DNA from: Channa striata
Lineage: Eukaryota; Chordata; Actinopteri; Anabantiformes; Channidae
Assembly: GCA_033026295.1 (NCBI GenBank)
Contig: CM065179.1
Coordinates: 15,803,275-15,867,274, forward strand
Reading direction: 5' to 3'
Length of the DNA stretch: 64,000 nucleotides
Below the pieces are notes generated by a model that did not search any database, was not told where the DNA came from, and was given only the letters and a program-made list of their open reading frames with translations. Below are positions 53,201 to 63,918 of the stretch, piece by piece (position 1 is the first letter of the stretch; the number at the start of each line of letters is the position of its first letter). Position numbers and translations under genes: made by a program.

Positions 53201-54331
53201 GGTGGTTTGCTGATAGTGATGGGTAGGAAAATATTTGATGTCCCCAGCTTGGCCATTTAACATTCTCACCCCGTGCTCTGACCTTAAAGAGTGTGCATGC
53301 ATGGACAGAGCGTGCACAAGGGGTTTTGTGTGTGCTCGTGTGTGTGTGGCACATGTGGATCATTGCAGTGCATCGCCGTGTGTTTGTTCTCATAGCTTTT
53401 AGCCCCTGTTAGCCGGTTAGACCCCCACAACCCCAGTCAGACACGCATGCACACACATGCACCGTCCTATTAGCAGGACCTATCAGAGCCCATTTGGCCT
53501 CCACCTTCTCCCTGACCTCTAGCTCCATCCCCCGGGATAGTGGGTCAGTAAGGTGAAAGTGTGTTTGACAGGATGGGTGGGGGGGCTCCTCTGCTGTCTG
53601 ACTGTGAGCAAACACTGATGGTCAAACACAAGGCCTTCTTCACCCCTTGTGTTCCTTCTTTTTTCCTCTCCCTCATCCTCCTCTTCAGTGACATGCTGTG
53701 CATTGTGGGACTCCGGCTAATTAGTATACAAGCAACATTTCACTGTTTCACCACAAACTGAATATATGCACAGTGGGCTTGAACCTGAGCTCAAAGGAAT
53801 CCCGCCACCATTGCGATGCAGCCATAAAGGAATGACAATTGGAGTTTTCTGGTCGGATTTTGAAATGAAATGCCTAATGTTGTTGTAGTGTTGTTGTAAC
53901 TTTAGGTTAATTCAAATTACATCTACGACTGTTTTACTTTTTAAAGATTACCAAAGAAGTCCTTTTTTCCATTTTCCTGTTAGGCTAACTGAAAACTGGC
54001 AAATATTTTGTTCAATTTTACATTATCTGACCAACAAGTGTTTTTTTAATGTTCTATTGTTATTCATTAGTTATGGGTAGATACGGTAACAACTTAAATT
54101 CAGGCTCAAAAAAACCACTTGTTTGCACTAGGCTAACTGCTTGTGCTCATGCTGTGGTTTTCATCTTCACTCCATGTCACCTCTGCTTCTCCTCCTTGCT
54201 CCTCTCTGCTGTTTTTCTCCAGGTTACTCTTGGGACTCTGCAAAGCCAAAACGTTCCCCATTCATCTCCAACAGATCTACTGACCAATTTCATTGAAATC
54301 TTTTCCACTCACCAGCTTACAGCACACAAAA

Positions 54332-54366
54332 ACGTCTGCCAAATGACTAAATGTAAATGTAAATTT
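54332..54366 (+). repeat. Retroposon 3'-tail-like sequence
   Basis: ACGTCTGCCAAATGACTAAA followed by TGTAAATGTAAATT closely resembles the 'gcgtctgctaaatgactaaatgtaaatg' ending shared by many fish SINE/LINE copies. The 5' limit of the insertion is unclear, perhaps near 54220. Confidence 0.55.
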
Positions 54367-54722
54367 ACAAATCCGTTTTTATAAAAGTAATTGACATTAT
54401 TTTAAGTTGCGGTCCTTGTGAACTTTTAATTGTTTCTCTGCATGATATCTTGAGCTGTTGGAGTTTGACAGGAAAATGCAGGCATATTGCTCAAATTTCC
54501 GTTATGTAAACGTTAAACATAATCCTTTCTTTTAAATCTTTTACCTCCCACAACCAAGTCATCGTTTTTCCACCAACGGGACTAAGATGTTCGATAGATC
54601 CAAGTTTCAGTGTCGGTGCTGTGGAGTTAGTTTTGCATTCCAGAATGGTTGAATTTCAGATCAGGAAAAAATATGTGTTGCTGCAAAAAGAAAAGGACCT
54701 AAGTTAAAGCTGCACAGAAAGC

Positions 54723-54742
54723 TTTTTTTTTTTTTTTTTTTT
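54723..54742. repeat. Poly(T) run of 20
   Basis: Twenty consecutive T on the plus strand. It could be the poly(A) tail of a minus-strand retroposon, but no body was recognised beside it. Confidence 0.9.
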
Positions 54743-56959
54743 GCACTCCTCCATCCTGTGTTCTCCAGCAGACAGTCTTCTATTGAAAGGAAACAATGGG
54801 GTTCTTAATCAGCAGACCTTTCCCCCTCGCCAGTTCCTGGGTCAACTGATGGCCCACACTGCTTTGTATCAACTGAACAGCATAAAATATATGTTTATGA
54901 AAAGGAGAATTAATCACAGTGGGTATCTTTGGATAAAGTCATATTTGTTTTTTATACCCTTTCTCCAGCTCTGTCTAGGAGGGCTTTTATGTGGTTGTAA
55001 TTACCATATTTCATTAGCGTGTAGAGTGTCACCGCTGGAGCATCAAAGCGGTTGGCTCTTCGCATGTGCGGCAACCACTGCCAGGGAAGTACACAACTAT
55101 CTGTTTTTTTCCCAGAATAAATTCGCCCGCGCCTGTTTTTGAGTGCACTCTCTCCCTCAAGCTGCTGTCAATATCAAAGAGAACCCATTCCGCATGTGAA
55201 GTGCCCCTTGTGCAGAATAATAAAGCAGTGCATCATGGCAAAAAACTGTGAAACACAACACTCTCACCACCATCCTCCAATGCACACACAAGGACACACA
55301 CACATATACACATGGGCACACAAGCACACATGGTATTCCTCTTTCCTTTGTAGCTACTTTACTTTCCTCAGTACACATTCACTCCTTCTACCTCTGCACT
55401 CAAAAACAATTTCTTCTTACTGCAATACAGAACCAGTAGTGCAGCATATATGCCTTCACTAATCTCTAAATTTATTTCTAACACAACAGGCAGCCACATT
55501 TTATTGGAGACTGTATAGATTTTTTATTTTATGTTTTTTTTATCATCAATAAATCTATCAAATTACAAACTGATATAGCCTTTGAGCTACATTACCCTTT
55601 TGAAGATCAGTGCCATACCTTTGCAATGAGTGACATGCTCCCTTAGTACAAATACAATGGGCAGCATAGTTTATTTCTCCCAGTTCCTCAGTAGAAAGTA
55701 GTGTAAACACAGAACGGCATTTCAGAGAATGCTCACTGATGTCCTTCAGAAAACACAAATGCAGTTGATTAGCTGTTTAGGAAGAAACTGGGCACTGGGC
55801 ACGTTCATTGTGATGAATGAATAAGTCACCCAATGAGTCAGTGTGTTCCTGGTTATATGACGTTCTATGGCACTGGATTTATACTTTCATCATAGTTTGA
55901 TCAGAGGATCATAGTTTGAAAACACTGATCTAGTCGGTGAATCGCGTTATGTTGACACAGTATAAATTAACCCAGTTATCGGCGCTTTGATATCTCCACC
56001 AGACGTTGTTTTGCTTTGCAGACTTGCACCTGACCTGTGTTAAGGAAACACAAGGCCACCGAGCCGAAGCCACACATCTTCAAGGAGAGTTAGACAATGG
56101 AAGAGAATAATGTCTCAACCCACACTAACACAGATGAGCAGCGGGTTAGCAGAGCTCACAAAACGGCCCCACTTTGCGTTTACTATCAGTAAGATTATCT
56201 AAAGGAAGGGGAGCAATCTGCCCCCGAGCTAAACACACTTTTGTTTTTTTAAAGCTTTATGGCTGCGTCGGCTAGACAGGGAATCAGAGCTCTGTGTGAC
56301 ACACGGGTTAACAGTCACCACGCAGGCCACGGTTAGGTGGGACAGCGTTCCCTCGTAATTACAAATCCAATTTATGATATTTTGCAAACATCTTTCAACA
56401 ACAACCAGACAGAACTGACGCAGATTAACAGAGAGACGTTATGTCATCTGATGTGTTAGCTGTGTCATAACCCATCTGTGTGTTATTCATTTGATAAGTG
56501 CACAAGCTGCAGTTCAAAATTCAAAGTCACGCACATCAAAAATGCTCTTACAGCTTCAGCTACCTGTGATCGATGTTCACCTTGGTTCCAGTGACTTTCT
56601 GTGTCTCTGTGAGGTATTGATCACAGACGGTGCCGAAAAGTGAAACCACTGCAACACTTGTGTGTGTGTGTGTGTGTTTTTGTGTATTTTTCTACATCCA
56701 CAACCTAAAAGAGCAAATGATCATGTCTTGCTCGTATTTTTTCTTCACCATCTTTTTTAGTGACTTGCTGAGATCACCTTAACTTTTTCCTCTCTGGGTA
56801 AACGTGGCCATTTGATTCTTGATCATTTTAACCAGAGATGGTTTTTAACAACTTCCTGGTCCTTTTTCAGTTAGGTCAATGGGTCTAAAGCCTGGTCCAC
56901 TGCAGACTTTCTCAGGCTCAGTAAGCCTTAACCTTGGTGCACTGCTTCCTCCCTAAGAG

Positions 56960-56972
56960 GTGTGTGTGTGTT

Positions 56973-57003
<31 letters not shown>

Positions 57004-57004
57004 A
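56960..57004. repeat. Imperfect (GT)n microsatellite
   Basis: GT repeat interrupted by TTTGTG and GCG units. Confidence 0.9.
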
Positions 57005-58591
57005 TGTGTTTTTCCTGTGTGTGTCGGGGGTGTGAGACCAGGGGCTGCTGAAGGTGTGTGGAGAAACCAAGGACCTGCCACATTATATGCTTTAACATGA
57101 CTGGCAAATCCACCACGGTTAAACAAACTTAACCTTCATTTGTGAAACAGTGCAAATCAAAGGGCAAAAAACGACTTGTGCAAGTAATTACCACCGGCGG
57201 AGAGCAACAGGGCAAAGGAAGGTTGGAGGGAAGAGAGGTGGGAGGGAAGGGTGAGATGCAGCAGTGGTGGTGGGTGTGTGGGGGTGGGGTGGTCAGTGTC
57301 AGAGACAGCAAGACGTTAACAAGTTGAATGAAAGGAAATGGGAATCATTTAAGGCGAGGGGCATTTTTAATGAGTTTGCTCAGAAATTGATTTTCCACTG
57401 TAATCTTTTATTTATATGCGGCTGGTGGCGTGTCCCCGGCAGAGTGAGGGTCAGCCCTCAGAGCGCCCTGTCAAGGCCCCCACTCCCTCAAACAACACCC
57501 CAAAGCCCAGGGAAAATGGTATTCTAGCTAAGGCAAATATTGTCCTGTCTTGGCTTAAGGGGCGAAAAAGCAGTTTGTTCTTAAAAACTTGCTCTTCACT
57601 TTTTTTTTTCACCATTCAAGAGGAGGCTGTTTAAGAGGAGAGCGCTCTCTTGAAAGATAAGTAAGATTAAAATTGCAGTTTTTAACTGACTAATTAATAT
57701 TGATTGGAAGCATTTAGTCATATAATCTCAAGAGGTTTTGCTTACATCTTTGATGTATCCACATTTAGTTTAGTGTAGTTAATCAGTTTTACTTTACTTT
57801 GAGTGATTGATTTTGTAGTTTAATCTGCAAATTAAATGTTTTTTTTTTTTTTTTATGAGGCTGAGATCTAATGGATTCGTTCTCACTTTTATATACCTAC
57901 TGTTTTGTACAGTCAAGTACTGCATTCACTGAAATGTATTTTCATTTTACCTTAACACTTAAAATTGTTAGAAATGCTCAGAATTAGTTTTAGTCCCTCA
58001 TCATAAAAGTCAGTTCAACAAGCTATGATTCTTATATTTTATTGACTGGCATCAGACAAAATTATTTTTGCAATACTCAGCAATGAATGGATCCAAATTA
58101 AAAAAATAAATAAATACAGAGCAACACTAACTAAGGTTTTTATTTATTACATACTCTAAGAGCAAACCTTGAACAGTATTATGTGATCGACTTAGCAAAA
58201 ACAATGATGCAAATTGTATTCTCTGTGGCTATGCTGTGGTCATTTTTATATCTGAATTCAGATATTAGATAATATTCAAATATTTGGGTTTATTAAATAA
58301 TATTGAAAAAAAAGTATTAATTTCTAAGCTACAATCACAATACCAGGACCAGTATTCATTAGCTTAAATTGCCTATTTAAAAAAGTAGTTACTGGGTGAA
58401 TTGCCACTTGACATTTTATTCTAAAATGTTAAGTGAAAATTCCTCTAAATAAAATGTCGACATCCAAACCTGCTAAAGTGCAGAGTTTGTCTGTGTGTGC
58501 ACGTCTTCAGTCTGCAGCTGTGACTCTGAGGCCTGGAAGTGGCTTGAACTGAAGCAGTTTGCCACATGCTGGAAGAAAAATGAGGCGTTAT

Positions 58592-58604
58592 TGCCACCTA
58601 GTGG
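58592..58604 (-). promoter_or_regulatory. CTCF-like motif, full 13-base match
   Basis: On the minus strand the bases read CCACTAGGTGGCA, which fits the vertebrate CTCF consensus CCASYAGRKGGCR at every position. It lies about 2.4 kb downstream of the trabd2b stop and could mark the edge of the trabd2b regulatory domain. The same string can occur inside interspersed repeats, so it may be repeat-borne. Confidence 0.45.
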
Positions 58605-60341
58605 TAAAAAATATGAACTGCGTCGCAGAGCCTCTGTATCGTGCGAAAAACACTAAGATGCTTGTATTAAAAATATATTTGTCGAGACAGGGACTTGATA
58701 CTTTGACTTTATTTATCAACAGATTAATTTTTTATGAATTTTTTTGGCAGTGTTCAGTTTTTCGTAGCAGCTCGGAAATGTTGGACGATGGATTTTTTAA
58801 GAACAGGGAACATTCATGTTTAATTTTTCTTATCCATAATTCTCTTCTGTTGGCAGCAAAGTCAAACTTGCTCAGACTAAACATGTGGAAATCGCTAGAA
58901 CAGTCCTCACATGTCTTTTGAAAAAGGGCTGTGTGAGGACTTGGTTTGTGGGGTAATGTTAAAATTATGTTGGTATTATGGTCAGGAAGTGCATGGACTA
59001 TGTCAATAAATGTGGGTTTGCATGTGCTGTTTCTCTAACAATTCAGTATAAATACTCTTATTTTAAATGTTTAATCTGTCTTCCATTTGTTAAAGTAATG
59101 CAAGATTTGAAAGTAGAACAAATAATGATTATTTTAGTTTTGTCACTCATGTTTGGGAGAAAAACATTTTGACTGCAATAATTTAAAACACTGGCTGATA
59201 CATTTAAATTCAGTTCCTTTGCTGTGGGCCTTTTCTACTTAAAAAATTAAAGAATGAATTTATCTTCTATCCTGAGAGGTCAACTGAACAAGGTCACAGC
59301 CAAATGCAGCTGCTTGTGATCACTATGTTTCAATGCAATAAAACAGATATCTTTATGCAAATCTAGTTACTGTTGAGTTATAGTTTATTATAGTTAAGAA
59401 AAACTGTTGTACTTTTGCTTTTACATACTTGCTGAGGTTTTATTACTTGTAAGTCAAACGCTAGAAATGATGGTATAGTATCGTAACCAGTTTGTCACCT
59501 CCCCTTTTTCCTGTTCACCATCAAAACACACCTAACGCCAGCTTCTCCTGAAGCAGAGATTATATAATTCCAGGGTTGAGTATATCTGCAGTGACACAGG
59601 ATTCTCTGACTTAACAAATATCACTTGACTTAACTAATATTACCTTCAACAGTAGCAAGATAGAAACTGTGTTTCATATTGTTCTTATCACATATTGACC
59701 TCCAACAGACCATGTCTTTTATGCTTTTATTTATTCATGTATTTACATCTACTTACTTACTTGCTTGGTCTGCTAAATGTCACCCACATGTTAGTGCTGT
59801 TGCACAAGCTCAGATTTCAGGTTGCACATCAATATGTTGTTTTATCTTTAACCAGCAGATGGCAGATTGACATCAGCTGTTGCCCACGTGTTTAAATCTT
59901 TGCACTAATATTTAAAAAAAAACATTAACTTTTGGTATGTAATGAAAGTATATATAAAGCATTTATTATAATAAATAGTATTATTATGAACAAGAGTGTA
60001 CACAGTGTACCGTTAATTACAGTACTCATTGTTTCACCAAGACAGGTCATGCACATGTCACATGTATTATCTGACAACTTGAAATCATTAAATGTAGCTG
60101 ACTTGATGACAGGGGATCATTTAGCTTTTGTTAACACTTGGTATACATAATTAATAAATTAATTGCATACTTGATCAGCTGGAGTTATTAATTGTAATTA
60201 CTCAGTTAAATGACTAAATTGTCTTTAATTTCATAAATAGATGAAATCCTTTCTTTTTACTGGCTCCCTTTTGGAAGCTATTAACTTCAAATAATCTGTC
60301 CGCTGGAAAGAATGTAGTCTTGATACACTTATGTTTCAGTA

Positions 60342-60961
60342 TTTATTTTCTTTTTCATTTCTTTTCAAAAAGCAAGAAAATATACTCTCTTTTTCCAGAA
60401 ATAATAAATATACAACATATTTTATGAACAAAATGCACAATTTACAAAAGCAGAAACTGAGGGCCCCACGTCAGACACACTATTCTTTGACTGTGTACAT
60501 TTAACTCATTTATCACAGAGCTATCACTGCTATTAGTGTGTTCTATTCTGCTCATTCAGTCTTATTTTCCTGTACAGTATTACACTTTTCATTAGGTAGA
60601 AGTCTCTAACGCACAAACTCTTCAGAGGTTCTCGTTCTATGTGTTATTCTATCATAATACTTTCATGAGGTTTGAAGACATTGTTTACAGTCCAAGACAA
60701 TCCAGTCAGCGGTCGTGTCTCGGCTGAGAACTTATTCCTCACATTTTGGTTTTCGGCAGCCCAGTGCTGAGCCCTGAGCCTGTGGTTGAGGCTGATGGCA
60801 GAACTGTCCCGCCTCAGGACATCATGTGCAGACCTAAATATTTCTTTATCTCTTCCCCCTGCATGTGTTGATGGCCAGTCTTTGTTTCAAAGGTTTATTC
60901 CACTGCTGTGATACGGACGCAGTGTCTGAGTGTTTGTCTGTGAGATAACGCTGTCTTGCGG
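60342..60961 (-). other. trabd2b: trabd2b 3' UTR, proposed extent
   Basis: This is the sequence downstream of the trabd2b stop codon. Minus-strand AATAAA poly(A) signals occur at 60894-60899, 63 nt after the stop and perhaps too close, and at 60342-60347, about 620 nt after it. I chose the second as the more plausible end. Transcript data are needed to fix the boundary, and a longer UTR is possible. Confidence 0.4.
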
Positions 60962-61196
60962 TCAGGAGGTGAACAGGATGTGTGATAAGAGCCAGGTTAA
61001 CAGAGAGGATAGTGTGAGTGTGCTGTGGAGCAGGGCTGGCTGAGCCGAGCTGGGACTGTGGGGAGTGGAGGGTGGAGGACCGGGGTGGCGCTCTGTGCTG
61101 TAGGTTTCCATCCGCCTGTGCTGCTGTTGATGAGTCAGCGGAGGCTCCACTGTGACATAGCCATTGATTATCCGTACGTTAGGTGGTGGTGTAGTG
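60962..61196 (-). CDS. trabd2b: trabd2b (TIKI2), terminal coding exon with GPI-anchor signal
   Basis: The exon is 235 nt and encodes 77 residues plus a TGA stop at 60962-60964. The acceptor AG is at 61197-61198 (minus strand), after CTTCCTGTCTCC. The first base completes a Gly codon begun in the previous exon, so the phase fits. The peptide starts TTPPPNVRIINGYVTVEPP, continues through a Gln/His/Arg-rich and Pro/Ser-rich spacer (residues 22-53), and ends in a hydrophobic stretch (about 55-75, LLHSTLTLSSLLTWLLSHIL) with no basic residue after it. That layout of small Ser/Ala residues near 49-51, a short spacer and a hydrophobic end is a typical GPI-attachment signal, matching the known anchoring of TIKI proteins. 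The exact cleavage site is inferred. The Pro-rich part is probably poorly conserved between species. Confidence 0.85.
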
Positions 61197-61667
61197 CTGG
61201 AGACAGGAAGACACAGAAAGTCAGGCTTCAGCTTAAGACTATAACTCAGCTGATCAGAAAATAAATTATATGCAATATAAATGATTACACATTTTTAAAT
61301 TAAAATACAAAAAGATGACCTGTTATCTACTGCTCAAATATAAAACAATATTTTGATTTTGTTTTCTTCTGTAGTATTGAACTGAATAGCTTTGAACTAG
61401 ATATTATTAGTGGCAAGAAACCAGCAATTTTGAAAGTACCACTTGGAGCATGATGACTAAGACCTTATGAACTAAATAATATAGCTAATGCTTAGTAGGT
61501 CTTTCACTTCTTCTAAAATAGACAGATCTTATTTTAAATATTTTTTTATTTGTGAAGTTGCCAAATGAAGCAATAAATGTCACTACAGCCACCTCTACAG
61601 GTGGCAGCGACATCGTAAGTTTCTCTGTGAAATCACTGCAGTCCAGTGCTGGTGAACAAAATCTCAC
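61197..61667 (-). other. trabd2b: trabd2b last intron (phase 2)
   Basis: This 471-bp intron starts GTGAGA and ends in CTGTCTCCAG on the minus strand. Apart from a CTCF-like core at 61598-61608 (listed separately) it is AT-rich and shows nothing else recognisable. Confidence 0.8.
61598..61608 (+). promoter_or_regulatory. CTCF-like core motif in trabd2b last intron
   Basis: The bases CAGGTGGCAGC match the CTCF core YAGRKGGCRSY exactly, while the upstream half of the consensus matches poorly. The motif also forms a small inverted repeat with CCACCT at 61589-61594. CTCF anchors chromatin loops and insulators. Binding is inferred from motif alone. Confidence 0.35.
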
Positions 61668-61952
61668 CCGTCCCCGATGCGAACCCAAAGGTCACTGAAG
61701 AGGCGAGGTCTGCCGTGGCCACGGTGGGCTTTGCGTGGCCTTTTGTGGCGTCCAAACTCTTCCAGCTGGCTCAGGCTGTCAGGCAGCAGCATGTGCGGCA
61801 GCTCCTCTGCTCCGAGGCCAGGGATGTCCTCTGGGTCTTCGAGCTCCAGCTCCATCTCTGGTGAACTAGTTAACCAGCTGGTGGGAGAGGTTGTGCTAGT
61901 GTCAGGGCTCCCCTCGCTGGACCCTGCTGCAGGCTCTTCACCTGGTTTGTTC
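61668..61952 (-). CDS. trabd2b: trabd2b (TIKI2), penultimate coding exon: C-terminal stalk with conserved FSDLWVRI block
   Basis: The exon is 285 nt and encodes 94 full residues. Its acceptor is a pyrimidine-rich tract ending in AG at 61953-61954 (minus strand), and its donor is GG then GTGAGA with GT at 61666-61667. Both flanking introns are phase 2. In order the peptide has a Ser/Thr/Pro/Glu-rich linker (residues 1-31), an acidic stretch (32-50, EMELELEDPED...), LLPDSLSQLEEFGR (55-68), a basic patch rich in Arg, Lys and His (68-83), and FSDLWVRI (85-92). The LLPDSLSQLEEFGR plus xxDLWVRI combination is what I recall from the C-terminus of vertebrate TRABD2B. TRABD2A shares only the second part, which is why I choose the b paralogue. 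This segment is the juxtamembrane stalk between the protease domain and the GPI anchor; the basic patch has no function I can assign. No frameshift or stop interrupts it. Confidence 0.9.
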
Positions 61953-63918
61953 CTGGAACACAAAAGAAAGACTTGAAATCAGTTTATATTCATGAAGAAC
62001 CCACTCAGTATTTAGTCAAACATGTAAATCCCAGGTGTATTGAAATCTTTGACTTACAGCTGAAAAACAAGCATTTTTGCATTTCTCTGGGTTCTTTCAC
62101 TTCTAGGATTTCAAGCTCGCTGCCAGCAAATGTTATTGTCTGTGGTTTCTGACCACTCTATTGCCTTCCACTTACTGCAACTTCAATCAAGGACAGAATA
62201 CCACGCAGGATCCCTTGCTCTATAAATGCTGCACCCAGTGGCAGAAATACACAGCAAGCAACATTAGAGGAAGTTGTAACTCTTGTGACCATACTGTTGC
62301 TTAAATCAGACCACCCAGATTCTCCTCGAAACCTGCCATACTCCTCCTACTTCCATTACTCATACTTTTTCCACTTGTGTTCTTTTACTGTCAATGTTGT
62401 TCGCATGAATTTTTGTAAAGCATCAAAAAGTACCTTCTGTTTGTGTAAAGAAGGTACAAGAAGCAGCAACAGCATTTCCCCATGCAGATGTCTAGCACTG
62501 ACATCTTACTTTACTCAGCATGTGTGATGGATAATAGGAGGGATTATACTCTTGATTTCCCCTGCTCATTCATAATTTATCCTGTCTCTCGGTTCATGAT
62601 AATTTGATGATCTGCACTTCTGCTTTTACAGGCTTCGTAATCTCCCGTCCACGTCGTGAGTCTTGATGTCTGGTCAGAGTGATGATAGTTCCTGGGCTGC
62701 TTTCAGGCTACCGTGGAGCCAACCCCAGCTCTAGTCTGCTCTGTCTGTCTGTCTGTCATATAATCACTCTGTAAAACCTTTTGCCAGTTGACTTCGGGTC
62801 TGAGGCTAACAGCTTTCCTACACACCTCTTTTTCAGCCACCTTGTGGTGTTTTCCCTCGCCTGTCGCATCACCTTGTATCAGGGAGCTCCTAGGGTCTTT
62901 ACGCATGGGTTGTGTGTGGTGAAGTGGTTGTGTGTGTGTGCATCAACTTCGAGTGTTTTCTGACCACAGTAAGTCAGTCCACTTGTCAGCTTTAAAACCA
63001 GAACCACTGGCTGAAGACCACAACTCTGCAAACACGGCAGGAGGGAGATAGCGACGCTGTGTTTACAGTGAGTTTTTCTAAGCCTGGCTGAATCCATGAA
63101 CGGAGAGACGGGCATGTTTTTTACTTTTTTATGAAGAGATTCCCCTTGTTTTGCCTTGTTTTTCCATTTTGTTACTATTTTATAGGCCCATGGATAAACC
63201 CCCTCGGCTCTGTGCCAAGGAATGAGGGTGCAAACACACACACAAAGTTTCTGAAGAGATGCTGCAGCATATAAACCGAGTCTCCCTGTGAGGTGTGCAA
63301 GCTTGAGTGTGCACAACTGTGCTTCCCCTGCTCTTAGGCACTGTGCATCACATGAAACCCTGTGTTAGTGTTGATTGTGGTTAAGTTAAGTTGTGGTCAG
63401 TTAAGAGGTTAAATGGGTTTGGACTGGTTGTGTGTGTGTGTGTGTGTGTGTGTGGGTACATTCTCTCTTCTTTGTCTGATGGGCTTTATTGGTGTATGTC
63501 CACATGTTTCTGCAGGCCAGCCAAAAACCCGGTACACAAATGTTCTATTTCAGTCCACATATTACAATATCATCATCAGCGTGATGTTAGTGTATAATGA
63601 CACTCTTCTTCCCTCTTTCCATTCATTATCTTGTCAGGTGTGCACACTCTCATGCTTTAGCCTGTGACTGATTACCTGCTCAGAGCTGGAATCATCCAAC
63701 ACTTGTAATTTATTTACACTGAATGTATTTAGCCTCCAAAATACAATAATATGTATCTCCGCTAACAACTTTGCCAGATTCCATGATGTCAAACAGTCCA
63801 TTTTCTAAAGTGTAACCAGGCAATCATCTACTTCTGCTGTTTTACAATAACATATTTTTGTGTGTTCCGTGCTTTAATCTAATGACGTGTTTCTGTACAC
63901 TCTTCCACTGTTACTCAC
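61953..63918 (-). other. trabd2b: trabd2b intron (phase 2)
   Basis: This 1966-bp intron lies between the two upstream trabd2b exons. It starts GTGAGT and ends in TTGTGTTCCAG on the minus strand. It contains a (TG)13 tract at 63429-63454 and CTGT repeats near 62742-62757. No further exon, RNA gene or transposon was recognised in it. Confidence 0.8.
63429..63454. repeat. (TG)13 microsatellite in trabd2b intron
   Basis: Twenty-six bases of TG repeat inside the intron between the first two exons seen here. Confidence 0.95.

Larger units (their letters stand above)
47811..54331. other. Intergenic DNA with candidate regulatory blocks
   Basis: Includes CA tracts at 49048-49074 and 50176-50218, the octamer-bearing block at 48640-48990 and a CpG cluster at 49440-49640. 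Blocks at 50350-50600 and 51000-51200 are non-repetitive and enhancer-like. No coding exon or RNA gene was recognised. Confidence 0.5.
54367..60341. other. Intergenic DNA downstream of trabd2b
   Basis: Contains T runs at 54723-54742 and 57839-57854, GT tracts at 56659-56677 and 56960-57004, a G-rich stretch at 57228-57295, an 18-bp palindrome at 58248-58265 and a CTCF-like motif at 58592. The block at 54950-55060 (GGTTGTAATTACCATATTTC, TTAGCGTG) may be conserved. From 57.6 kb the DNA is AT-rich and featureless. No gene was recognised. Confidence 0.5.

Noticed and set aside
1..60341. Forkhead (foxd2) or other single-exon developmental gene within the desert
   Set aside because: No open frame encodes a forkhead, homeobox or other recognisable DNA-binding domain on either strand.
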